Both the position numbers and the translations under genes were made by a program. A stretch of 64,000 nt of DNA from Antedon bifida. Lineage: Eukaryota > Echinodermata > Crinoidea > Comatulida > Antedonidae. The stretch spans positions 30,940,501 to 31,004,500 of the forward strand of contig OY727094.1 of assembly GCA_963402885.1 (NCBI GenBank), read 5' to 3'. Under the pieces are notes generated by a model. That model had not been told where the DNA came from, did no database searches, and saw nothing but the letters and a program-made list of their open reading frames with translations. Every line of letters begins with the position of its first letter. Position 1 is the first letter of the stretch. Below are positions 11,901 to 22,491 of this stretch, piece by piece.

Positions 11901-14900
11901 TTGCCATAAGGCGCACCACACCAACACTCAAAGAAAACATGAATCTGGCATGAGGTAATCTTGCATGTCATTTTCAGTCACCACCTGTTACCTCGAATGA
12001 CTGAAATCGGAAATAATAATATTTCGAAATTAAATGTAATTTTTTAATGATATAATGTGTAGTTAACGTACTGCTTCTGATTTCTTTAGATACACAAGGT
12101 TGGGGAGTGAGTCCTAGAGGTGCTGGCTATTTGTTTGGCAGTGATGTGGTACAGCTATTTAATGAGACCAATGATGTTGAAATGATATGTAGAGCGCATC
12201 AACTTGTCATGGAGGGTTATAAATGGCACTTTAATGAAACAGTGTTAACGGTCTGGTCTGCACCAAACTATTGTTATAGGTAACGTATGAAATATTATTT
12301 TAATTAATTATTCATTTTTTGGCTTATTGCCCGAAAAATCTATTGGAAAATTTATTCAGTGTCCCAATAATGGACAATTAGGAGCCATTGTCTGTAAGAA
12401 TCAAAGAAATATCAAAAATAGTGGCAGACTCAAAAAAATGGATTTCTTTCAAATTTTGCATTATTTGCAGTATTTTTTATTTCACACATATATTTCCATG
12501 GCAACGGCCAAATTTGTGTTTTTGACAAATTTTGTCCTTTTTTAAGGTTTTTTAAAATGGATATTGGTACTACTTTGATGGACGATATTTTTGTTTTGTT
12601 CATTTAATTATAAAAAATAATTAGTGTATGCATATTAACAATGCATTGTGTACCTGTTTCATATTTTGTTTTAATTTTTGATTTCATAATTTGGGAGATA
12701 CCATTTATTTAAAAAGGGGTGTTTTTCACTTTTTTTAAATTGTTAAATGCAACTAAACTTCACTTCACCATAACGCCCAAAGTGGTGTATTTTTTTAGCT
12801 GATTTATTAGAAATAGGTAGTTCTAATGTTTAATAATTGATTTCTAAAATAAAATACTGGGGTAATTTAAAAATCTACAAGCAGTGTTGCGAGAAACATA
12901 GGCATTTTTATAAAAAAAAAACATGGTATATTAGTAAAAACATTTTAGTTTCATTGATTATCTGATTTTAAACTCATTGGTCAGAAAAATTCTTAATGTT
13001 TTATATAGTTCTAGTTGTCTTGTGAGAAAAAAAAACCAATATTTTTAATTATAGATTCTGTAATTCCCAGTTTTAATGTCATTTTATAGGTTATATCCTC
13101 TGGAAATTTGAATAAATTATCAGATTACTCCTCTCTTATTTTGAAGCTTCTCTTTCATATTTTTACTTCCTTTATTTGCTAACCTAAGCAGATCCCACAT
13201 GCCCATCCACCACGACTTTCGACTAACACCACCCCCCCCCCCTACCCCGACAATAACCACAAAAAGATAAACTGCAACACTTTGGTCGATCATCCACTAT
13301 AGAGTGTCAAATGCATGCATTCAAGCACCACCCACACTGCCGCTACCATCGCCCCAACCAATAGACGGATTCAAACTCCTCCATCCCACCCCCTCCCCCT
13401 TTTTCCAAGCCCCCACCCACCCCAAGTTAAAAATTGCAATGCAAAAGATAGGACATAAAGTTAAGTTTTTAGACCCTCGCCTCCAACCCCCTATTTCAAA
13501 CTCCTGGATCCACCACTTTCCCCTCCCCAAAATTGAACTAATCAAAGTCAATGATATACTCAGGTATGTTAATGCTACATAACAAATATTGAAGTGCTGA
13601 TGTGAAATTTCATTTCATTTAAGGTCATAGCATGTAAAATATCACACTTTATATTAAATATTGGTTTTAAATTCTATATTTTTTTACTGTGATGGTTGGA
13701 TTCAGTATTAATTATTAATTAATAATTATCTGATAATTATTTAATTTCCCTTAGTTATGCATAGCAACAGTTACTATGGTAACTAAAATTGAGATATTCT
13801 TTAGATTTTTCATACTTATCTTTTACAAATTTGTAGATTATTAGCAGGCATGCCTTATTTGTATTTTTAAATTACCGTTCCACAAGGTCATATTCGTAAG
13901 GACTTTCTTCTGTGATTATTTTTATTCATGAAAACCCCATAAGCGGCCACCTCCCTAAAAGCCTGTTTGTTCTTCCTATCTAATTAGTGCATTTGGTACC
14001 TACTGTAAGCGGCCACCTCCCGTAAGCAGCTGCGGGCACCTTTTTATACTAAAAATGAGATTTTTTGTATGATAAATGACCTCCCGTAAGCGGCCATCCG
14101 AAAAATGTGATACTTATTGCATGGACCTATGAATTAGATTGTATTTCTTTATATATTAGCTTTATTTCGAAGCGGTTTTAAAAACATTACTGTGAAGAGA
14201 TGAGAAAACTACACAGATTTTGACCGACCATTTTTCATATGATAAAAGCTTTTAAAATTTGTCTGAAAATGCTAAAAAATACTAAACCATCTGATTATAA
14301 ATAATAATACATTTATCTGGAAAATTGAGAGGCTCGTTTCGTTAAGAATATCGTGCATAGCCATAATACGTGATTTTTGCCCCTTATCAGCAGAACCTCC
14401 CGTAAGGGGTCACCGCCCGTAAGCGGCCACCTTTCCAGCCACTTACGGGAAGTTCAACTGTATTTAAAAAAACAATTATCCTTAGTTACGCATAGAAACA
14501 GATTCTAAGATAACATAAATAATACATTTTGACATAATTTGACCCAACAAATGACCCTTTCACAAGGTCAGACATTTTCTGGGATTCAGTAGATAAGTAA
14601 ATTTGGGAAAAAGTAGTAGAGCTATGTAATCAATTGTTTGTAGTCATGAAACCCCATATTAAAAATATTGTACTTAGTTACGTATAGAAACTGTTGCTAC
14701 AATACACTATAGGTAAAATGTTGATGTCATTTGACCTCAATATGTAAAATATAATTTTTTTTTCATGAAAACTCCATATTTTATTTTAAAAAAAATTATC
14801 CTTAGTTACGTAAACAGGTTTAAGATAACACTAAAGGTCAATTTGTTTACCTTTATTCAGATTTGTCAAGACTTTATTTCTGAGATTATTAGGATTCAGT

Positions 14901-17348
14901 ATTTAAAGTAAATTTGGCAAAAAGTAGAAATGTAAAACTAAAAAAATGTTTTGTATTTATGAAAAACCCCTTATTTTTAAAATATTTTCACATAGAAACA
15001 GTTACTATGGTAAAATTTTGACCTCATTTGACCTCAAATGAATGAATTTACAAGGTCAAGTTTGTCATCACTTTAAGATTATTAGAATGCAGTAGAAGTA
15101 AAATTGAGAAAAATTACAAATGCAATCAATTCTTTGTATTCATAAAAACGCCATTTTTTACGTTTAAAAAAAAATTACTTTCCTTAGTTACACATAGAAA
15201 TGGTTGCTAAGGTAACACTATAGGTAAAAAATGAAAATTGTTGAGAATTCTTATGAACTATCTTGTAAATTTTGATCAAACATTAATAGTTGTAGTAAAG
15301 TGGGGACCTGTCCTGTTTTGCATTCTGACCACTTTTGACCTCAAATGACCTATTTACAAGGTCAGATTTTTTGGGAGGTCTTTCTGTATCTCTTTACACA
15401 AAATAGATGTAAACATTTATAAAAACCATTGACGCAATTAATTCAAAGTTTAACATTATTTTCCATCAACTAATTAATTTCAATGCAAAATACTGTTTTT
15501 CTGGCAATTAATTGAATTAAACCTGGCAACACATTCTCCTATTTTATCTAAACTATTCGTATGACTCTAGTAGCATTATGACAAGCCACATATATATTTT
15601 ATTATTGGATTAGCCATATTTAAATTGTGTTTCATGTGTTTTGTTTGTTGATATTTTGTTTGTATTTTTCGTATTTTCCTGGCAACACAAAACCTATGTA
15701 CGAAATTTACCCCAGTATTTTTTTCGTGATTATTGTTGACAAACCTTTTGACTATCAAATTACAAAACCTCATTAATATAAAAACACCACTTTGGAAGTT
15801 ATAGGTACGTTTATGAGGTATACTTTTATAAAAAAAATATTTTTTAAAAACACCCCTTTTTAAAATAATGGTATCAACCAAACTCCATTTTGTAAATATT
15901 TTTTTTCTACATTAAATGAAACTCAATACATGTTGTTTACACTGCTATAAACAAAAACTGTATACTGTAAGTATTTTTGGTTAAAATAAGTATACAAGTT
16001 TGTACTTTTCCACTATAGAAAATCTGTGAAAAACGGCAAAAACATCAAAATTTGGATAATTGACCGTTGTCATGGCAACGGAGGCTAAAAATTAAAATGA
16101 ATGTTGTAGATATGCTTTTTATTGAAATGTCTACTCATGGTAAAAATTTGAGAGAAATCCATTTTTTTACATCTGCCACCAAATCTTTGATTTTTACAGA
16201 CAATGGCTCTTAGTTACAGATAAACATAATGAGTGGTAGAACAATAATTTGTAGAGTAATTTGTAGATAGACAGACAGTTTACAGTAGTTGGAATGGAAT
16301 ATGAATGAATGTGTTTTGTATAGATTACAAACTTGAGCCTTTGCTTTGTCATTGCATTATTTGTTGTTCATTAGATTAAGACCCAACAGATGGTTCACTT
16401 ACAATAGTGTTTGGCTGTATTGTTTATCACATTTTTTATTTTTATTATTTGCTATTTATTTATAGTTATCATAACTTACAGTAAAGCTTTACATTTATCT
16501 TCTTTTTCTTCATTTTAAATATGTTAAATTAATTATTTTAACATATGGCATATTTCTTAATTATACTAGTGTATTTCTTATGCAAGTTGGTGTTAAGCTT
16601 TGATTAGTTTCTTTTAACTAAATCTTATTTATGTTGTTGTTTTGTTGGCAATGAAAATCAGTTATTATTATTATTGTTAAGACATATTTCTCCTCGTTTG
16701 CCTCATGGTGTCCCCTTAGTAGAAGTATCCCGTGAATAAAGGTCTCTCAAACATATTTTTTTCTTTATTAAATTGTACAGGTGTGGTAATGTTGCAGCCA
16801 TATTGGAACTTGATGAACATTTACAAAAAGACTTTACGATATTTGAAGCAGCCCCACAGGTATTCTAATATGATTGCCACTTCTTGCTATCTTCATCATT
16901 CCACTAGAAGGCCTACTTAAGACAGTGGCTGTGTGTGTGATTAATACACTGGGGTAACCCCCTTCTAGTCTCGAAAAATGTACTAGGTTCTTTAAAGTGA
17001 AGCCAAGCATTTTTTTTGCTATAGAGGGTTTCGTGATATTTGACATAAATAACTAAAAGATTGTAACTTAAGCAGGCCAAATGGTGTATGCTCAGTCTCC
17101 AGCAAGTTTAGACTATGGTTCGAAACCCATCAATACAACTTTTTTACAGGCTATCTTAAGGTCAAGGGTTAAGCCGGCTTTATATTACCTAGAGGGTGTT
17201 CAGACGTCTTCTCTTATACATCGTCGTACGTCGATTAAACATAGCCAAAGCATATAATAATATTTGGATATATTTTCTCTCTTTTTTAATCATATAGGAA
17301 TCAAGAGGTATTCCAGCCAAGAAACCACAACCAGACTACTTTCTGTGA
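8901..17348 (+). CDS. PPP4C: Serine/threonine protein phosphatase 4 catalytic subunit
   Basis: Nine coding exons: 8901-8926, 9531-9602, 9874-9976, 10162-10263, 10963-11136, 11459-11585, 12090-12279, 16781-16859, 17298-17348. They total 924 nt, or 307 residues, the same length as the human protein as I remember it. The PPP-family metal and catalytic motifs are intact: GDIHGQ (exon 3), GDFVDRG (exon 4), RGNHE (exon 5), HGG (exon 6) and the late His in ICRAHQ (exon 7). The C-terminus ends DYFL, the carboxymethylated tail shared by PP2A, PP4 and PP6. [18 protein letters not shown] and [14 protein letters not shown] are PP4-like rather than PP2A- or PP6-like. Known role: catalytic core of PP4 complexes with R2/R3 subunits, acting at centrosomes, in DNA-damage recovery and in transcription control. 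The exon 1 ATG opens MTDCSDLDR and is the only plausible start. Intron 7 is inflated to about 4.5 kb by a mobile element. Confidence 0.97.
9230..9480 (-). mobile_element. LINE remnant on the minus strand
   Basis: The minus strand reads [18 protein letters not shown] and [13 protein letters not shown] followed by a stop. WNNLP-x-x-I patterns of this kind occur near the C-terminus of LINE reverse transcriptases. The rest of the element is missing, and a CAGTAGAACC-family fragment overlaps at about 9408-9445. It lies in PPP4C intron 1. Confidence 0.4.
10284..10797. mobile_element. MITE-like element, family D (TTTAAAGATGTATTGTCCC ends)
   Basis: The right end GGGACAATACATCTTTAAA is clear; the left end TTTAAAGATGTTTGAC is weaker. 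The same termini bound 21075-21412, and the right half recurs at 49828-50004. It lies in intron 4 of PPP4C. Confidence 0.5.
11222..11411. mobile_element. MITE, family C
   Basis: The termini TAAGGGTCTTTCACACCTG and CAGGTGTGAAAGACCTTTA are near-perfect inverted repeats, extended inside by TTCCGGCA and TGCCGGAA. The interior also folds back: cttcaatgttttgttttat against ataaaatgaaacattgacg. It is about 190 bp long, in intron 5 of PPP4C. Confidence 0.75.
13935..14450. repeat. Clustered GTAAGCGGCCACCTCCC motifs
   Basis: The core AAGCGGCCACCTCCC, or a close variant, occurs at about 13941, 14006, 14081 and 14416, with an inverted copy (ccacttacgggaag) near 14439-14453. It is G+C-rich against an A+T-rich background and lies inside the long-inverted-repeat element. 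Confidence 0.55.
14480..15380 (+). repeat. Degenerate ~190-bp tandem repeat
   Basis: Blocks beginning CCTTAGTTACGCATAGAAACAG, followed by TTTTGACCTCATTTGACC, CAAGGTCA, GATTCAGTA and TCATGAAAACCCCAT, recur at about 14480, 14670, 14800, 14990 and 15180. A related block starts at 13750. The copies have diverged and carry gaps. Confidence 0.6.
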
Positions 17349-17712
17349 TGTTGGTAATATTCAATTTGATACCATCTGTAAATATTTTAATAATTACCAA
17401 TTTCCAAGAGATTTGTAACTCCATCAAAAATAAAAAAACACTCAACCAAAATCTTCCAGGACAAGGCAATATAAAGGAAGTTTCCATCGGATAAATTTTA
17501 AGAAATAGTTTTATTGTGAAGCTAATTGTTGATTACCGATTTCTATTGAGAGTTTTTTATATCTTGATTCTTGATTAATTTGTAGAATGAATTTGTGACC
17601 AGCGTAGAGAGATATAGTTCTGAATTTTCACTCACTCGCACAATATTGAGGAATCGAATCCTGATATTTAAATTTCTAAGCTATTACTATTGAGAAATTG
17701 AATTTTCTCTAT

Positions 17713-17892
17713 CACAGTAGAACCACTATTAAGGGAAAATTTCAGGATCCAAAACAGTGTCCCTTTAAAAAGAGAACGTCGTCCCTTTAATAGGGTTGGC
17801 CAACATCTTTAAACATATATTCCCCATTGTGTGCCTCCTTAATAGGGGTTCCCCCTGAATAGGGTATCCTAAAGGAGAGGAGATCTACTGTA
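17713..17892. mobile_element. CAGTAGAACC-family element
   Basis: Left end cacagtagaaccactattaa, right end ctaaaggagaggagatctactgta, with internal TCCCTTTAATAGGG blocks. It is the best-preserved pair of ends in the family. Confidence 0.65.
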
Positions 17893-19605
17893 TCTAGATA
17901 TATTGATAATAATTCCGTTTTAATTTATCATCAAAATACATTTTTATTAGGTCTTTACAAATGTCCAATAAGAAAAAAATCTAGATTTGACAAAAATGTT
18001 TTATAGAAAGAAATCGAAAACGGGTAGATTCAAATTCTGGTTGCACATTAAACATGTGCTTTTAAAAGTCTATGCAAAAGATAAAATCTAAATAAGGCAT
18101 AGAAGTAAATTATTGATGTGCTTACCTTATGATATATAGTACGGTCGTGAAATGAATTGTAATTGGATTGTACCATTATGATTTTAAGGGGTGTGTTGAT
18201 CTCTTAAAGTACGTACAAATGGTTCCACCTGTTTAGATTTTCCAATTTTTAAATTTGAGTACAATAAGATAGTGGCGTTTTGTAAAATTGTTTTTAATGT
18301 GTGTGTTCATTATTTCTTGTATGAATGAAGGTACCGATGTAATTTAACTAGAGGTCAAGGGCAGGGTGGGATGGGTGGATTGTTGGGCGTGGCACTCATA
18401 GATTTGGGATTGGGAACAAAGTTTCATCCGTTTGGTTTTGAAGTCTCCGTAACTTTAGATATATTACAATGTCTATTCTGTATTACATTGTTTTAAGTAG
18501 TGTAGACGTATACGTAGCAGAAATAATCCACCTTTTTGAAAGTGTTTGCTTGAGAATACTATATTCTGAATTCATACTAGAAAGGGCTATGTTGAATTAA
18601 CTTGGTATTGTCAACAGTGCTGTTAATATTGTTTTGTCATTTGTGCAAGCCATATATTGGACTGCTGTAACTATCCATGTTGGAGTTCAGTAAGAATTTC
18701 ATTATAACAATCTCGCTATTTTTATATATAAAAATGTACTATTTGTTATATAATCGGTACACACAGCTGGTCTGGCAAAACATTTAAGTTCATTAATTTG
18801 AAGTTAATAGAGAAAGTGTAGGTTGAATTGTGAGAAGAACTTATTTGATTTTATGAGTACCAGGAAACAAGCTTTGGTTAAAACTCTTTCACAGTGATTA
18901 TTATATTTGTAATTCACACTGTGCTTTAATTCATACTTTCACTTTTTATTGATCACTGGTCACTTATTAGTAATTAGTGTGCTTTTGATTGCATTATGTG
19001 AAACCTAGACTATAAAAGCTTCTGCACATGCTCACAACCCTGTGTTGCGATAGCTCCAGCATTTACTCAATTTTCTGAGCTGTGTATCTTTTATTGTCCA
19101 GTTCTGTTGTACTAGATGTTTTTCTTGTGTTACATACAATATGAACAATACGATTTATTTGTTTGTAAATTTATTACAAAATGACTACAGTTTTATTCAA
19201 TCAATTTCACGTATAGGAACATATGAAACTGTGCATATTTTTAGTGTGAACCATAAATGAGCATAGAGTAACGATATTACCACAGTAATTATACATAAAC
19301 ACATTTTCATTTTGTTTGAAATCATAGCGTTACTCGTCTAGGTAATCTTTTTAATAACATTCTGAAATTAATATTTGTCATCCGTTTAAAACATTGTTGT
19401 TGATTTTTAAATATGTATTGAGTATTTTAAAATATTTTAAGTATTTACACACATGTAATATCATATGCATGTTTGTTTACTTTTGACGTTTTTTTCGTCA
19501 TTTATGGAACACCAAATTAATTAGAATTTCGTTTAAACAGTAGAGCCAGCTGTTATTCGCTTTGTAGACCATATTAGCAAAGAAGTTTTAAATTAGACAC
19601 GTTTA

Positions 19606-19758
19606 ATTCCCACTAGGACCCAACGCGATGACGTAAAGCACAATAAAAGTAATTTGACCAATCACGACGCAATGGATCACTCGAATGGATCTTACGATTG
19701 TTCAACTCGTTTTCGTTGCGCCTACGTCATTGCGTTGCGTCGAAATTGGAATCAAGCT
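19606..19758. mobile_element. MITE, family B (AAGCTTGGTTCCCACTAG ends), diverged copy
   Basis: Begins ttcccactaggacccaacgc and ends ttggaatcaagct. The interior has two inverted blocks around TGACCAATCACGA and GTTCAACTCGTTTTCG, the same plan as 24700-24838 and 27208-27352. It lies next to a family A element. Confidence 0.6.
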
Positions 19759-19772
19759 CAAACGTACACAAA

Positions 19773-19917
19773 GTAAAGCGCTGTCTACACTATTACAAAC
19801 TTGATGTGACAAAAAATGTGATGTGCCCATAATATGGACACGATGACGTGATATCACTACAATATCTGGGTACATTACACTTTTTTGTCAAACTAGGTTG
19901 ATAGTGTAGACAGCCTA
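19773..19917. mobile_element. MITE, family A, full-length
   Basis: Left aaagcgctgtctacactat, right TTGATAGTGTAGACAG. The interior carries gtgatgtgcccataatatgg and its mirrored partner. It is somewhat diverged at both ends. Confidence 0.75.
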
Positions 19918-21074
19918 CGCTCTTAGTTCATTATAGCAACTTCTTTTTTCTTCAGTATACGGCACAAGAAAACTACATTGAAAATTGAAGCAAATGAAAA
20001 TAACGTCTTGAATATTGTGTTACGTGCATAGGCCTATGTAATCTTAAATCATTCAATTTTAATACATTCCTATTATAACATCCGTCTTTAGTTATTATTA
20101 ATAATCTAAAATGTAAATCCATAATTGTCATAATTTTATTAATTCCCAAATCTGTGTAGCATGTTTTTTAAACATCATCTTTCACGTTATACTCGTTTTT
20201 ATATCCATGATTCCAATTACATATGTGACTACAATACAATATTTCGATTCTTTGTAGGCCTACTGTATGTCCACAGGCAATAGGCACATTACTTAATACA
20301 GTGTCACTGATGTATCGCAAGTGACGCATGTATTATGTGTTAAGTTTATGACAGGCGTAACATGTGATACGTATGTGATAGAATTGACAATGATACTGTA
20401 TATACATTATATACAGTCCCGAGAATCGAATAAAGTATTTCCACATACGAATTTTCTTTCGTAAATACATCATTTATACGAGTTTTTTCCTTATCGCAGT
20501 ATTTAGAAATAACGAGCCTACTTTAAATACCATATTTCTACATGTTTTATAGTCTCGAATCACAGTATTTGTTTTTATAGTGGTTGTTTTCAATAAAGTA
20601 TTCTTTATAATATAGGTCAACATATCGTTGTACAATTGAGAAAGAAGTCAATACTTCTGTTTATCTCTCGGTCAGTTGCACCAAGGAGTCTTTTTAACAA
20701 CTCCCTGTTTGCACACCATAAACCAATCATCATTTTGTATGGCGCGCCATAATTTTGTGTTTTATTTACATTTAGTATTTTGTCCTTCGATGTGTATTAA
20801 CCTCTGCATTAGTAGACAGTCAACTACGGTCATGCGAACTCTATATATTTGTCCGTTACAAGCTATTGTTCAGTTTTTCTATTAAAAAAATATATAAATT
20901 GTTATGAAAAAAGAGAACAATTGTCCGTGTGTTATTGTGTTACCAATACTTAAGGGTTTAACTAATAAAAGCATAATAAGCTAGAAATCTAATATGAAAT
21001 TAAGTTTTAAAGGGTTTTAAATAACCTGATGGTTTTAATATATTTAGTTATTGGGTAAGCCTAATTAATTTTTG

Positions 21075-21412
21075 TTTAAAGATATATTGTCCCCCAAAAA
21101 CATGAAAAATGAAGATTAATTAAATCAGGCTTTGAATAGGCCATTTTGTAGTAGAAAAAAAAAACCTGAAAAAATGTTTTAACTTATAAAATGACAACAT
21201 AAACAGTTAAATTCAACCAAAAACGATTGGTTGGCAGCCAATTTGAGTATTTTTTTGCTTTAAATTACAGTTTTTTCAAGTAGGCCCCTAAATTATTTTT
21301 TTTTTCCGATCCAATATTTGGTCAAAGAGAATAACTATGTGACATTAAATGACATATTCAACAAAACAATTTAAAAAAAATATTTTTTCAGAGGGACAAT
21401 ACATCTTTAAAC
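21075..21412. mobile_element. MITE-like element, family D
   Basis: Left tttaaagatatattgtcccc, right gagggacaatacatctttaa: clean inverted ends around a 338-bp A+T-rich interior. The segment from about 21235 to the right end matches 49840-50004. Confidence 0.7.
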
Positions 21413-22079
21413 TGGAGAAAATTTAGCTAGAACGTCATTGGACGATAGTTCGTTTCTATCAACGAAATGTAATCAATTTTTTAATATTGGACATCAGATA
21501 CAGACCGCGCTATCGATCGACTAGTGTCAGTAACAGATACTGCAATCACGCGCTCTGCTACATTTGAGTGTTTTTGACAGAATAATAAGAGTCGTCTAAA
21601 ATAACGGTAAATAATCATTTTCTTACTGACCACACTGGGCTGGACTGTTTGACCACATTCAGGACGAGATAAACGTCGGTGAGGTAAGTTGCTAACACTC
21701 TGCTGACCATTAGGCCAACCACCCGTTTTTCTACTAACAATTTCTCCTTACTCCAGATGTTAATTCCCTAGTACTAGTTATTTTTTCCTGTTGTCCCCAG
21801 GTACTCTTTATTCCTTTTCCTTTAACCCATATCCTTAGTCGTAAATCACTATTTCTCAGTAAATAATTCTCTCCCAGTGTATGCATACTAATTAGGGCCG
21901 TGCTTTAAATATGGATGTATTAGCACGATTTGGCTAGAATTCAATGTTTTTCTTACTCGGTCGTTTAAAACTCTTGGATGATTTTATAAATCTTAGCTCA
22001 TTCTACTACTAGGCTACTGTACTAACTATATATTGGATAAAGGCCTTGACCATTTATAGGAAATAACTGTGTGAATGAA

Positions 22080-22322
22080 GTACATTCATTATTATAACGT
22101 TGGAACTCTCAGGTAAACTACTGTTGTATATTATATTTGTGTTCTTTTTCTGTATTTTAGTATGTAAGTTTATTCCATTGGTACACTTTAGGGGGTCGGA
22201 GAGTCACTCGATAGTGTTTTGTTTCACTTTTCTGACAATCCCGTCTACCCCCTAAAGTGCTCTGTACCTTGTGATGTTTTTATTATTTATAAAAGACGAA
22301 ATAAATGAAATAAAATGAAATG
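22080..22322 (+). mobile_element. Probable LINE 3' tail
   Basis: An untranslated-looking segment contains inverted blocks gtacactttagggggt and accccctaaagtgc, and ends in an irregular (GAAAT)n tail. The layout resembles 3' ends of non-LTR retroelements. No reverse-transcriptase frame was found. Confidence 0.35.
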
Positions 22323-22491
22323 TACAACATAGAAGATTATCGGTACTGTCTATAATATACAGTGTAATACAGTGTCACATGTGACGGTAACTTAATTGAG
22401 TTAGTAGATAGTTTTCATGTTTTACAATTTCTCTTTCTTTGTCCAAACTTCTTTTTTTAATTTAGGTTTTCTTTTGAAGCAATCTTTAAAC

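Larger units (their letters stand above)
12370..16216. mobile_element. Long-inverted-repeat element in PPP4C intron 7
   Basis: Two diverged arms of about 350-600 bp face each other. On the left, agccattgtctgtaagaatc, TGGCAGACTC and aaaaaatggatttctttcaaa (12380-12460), a ccatggcaacgg block (~12496) and gataccatttatttaaaaag with gggtgtttttc (12696-12730). Their reverse complements lie at 16145-16215, 16065-16082 and 15840-15875. Between the arms are a C-rich tract (13210-13520), a cluster of GTAAGCGGCCACCTCCC units (13935-14450) and degenerate ~190-bp tandem repeats (14480-15380). No transposase frame was recognised. It looks like a foldback or large non-autonomous DNA transposon. Exact ends and target duplication were not resolved. 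Confidence 0.6.
17349..22465. other. Intergenic: PPP4C 3' UTR, mobile elements, SLC6 promoter side
   Basis: The PPP4C 3' UTR is followed by a CAGTAGAACC element (17713-17892), family B (19606-19758) and family A (19773-19917) elements, a family D element (21075-21412) and a retroelement tail (22080-22320). A stretch at 21660-21683 ends GGTGAG/GTAAGTTG and may be an untranslated first exon of the SLC6 gene, whose next exon begins after TTTAG at 22465. The stretch 17893-19600 is A+T-rich and shows nothing I can name. No coding sequence was recognised. Confidence 0.4.

Noticed and set aside
13304..13582. ORFs on both strands in the C-rich tract
   Set aside because: Low-complexity Pro or Gly/Trp-rich translation inside the intron 7 element.
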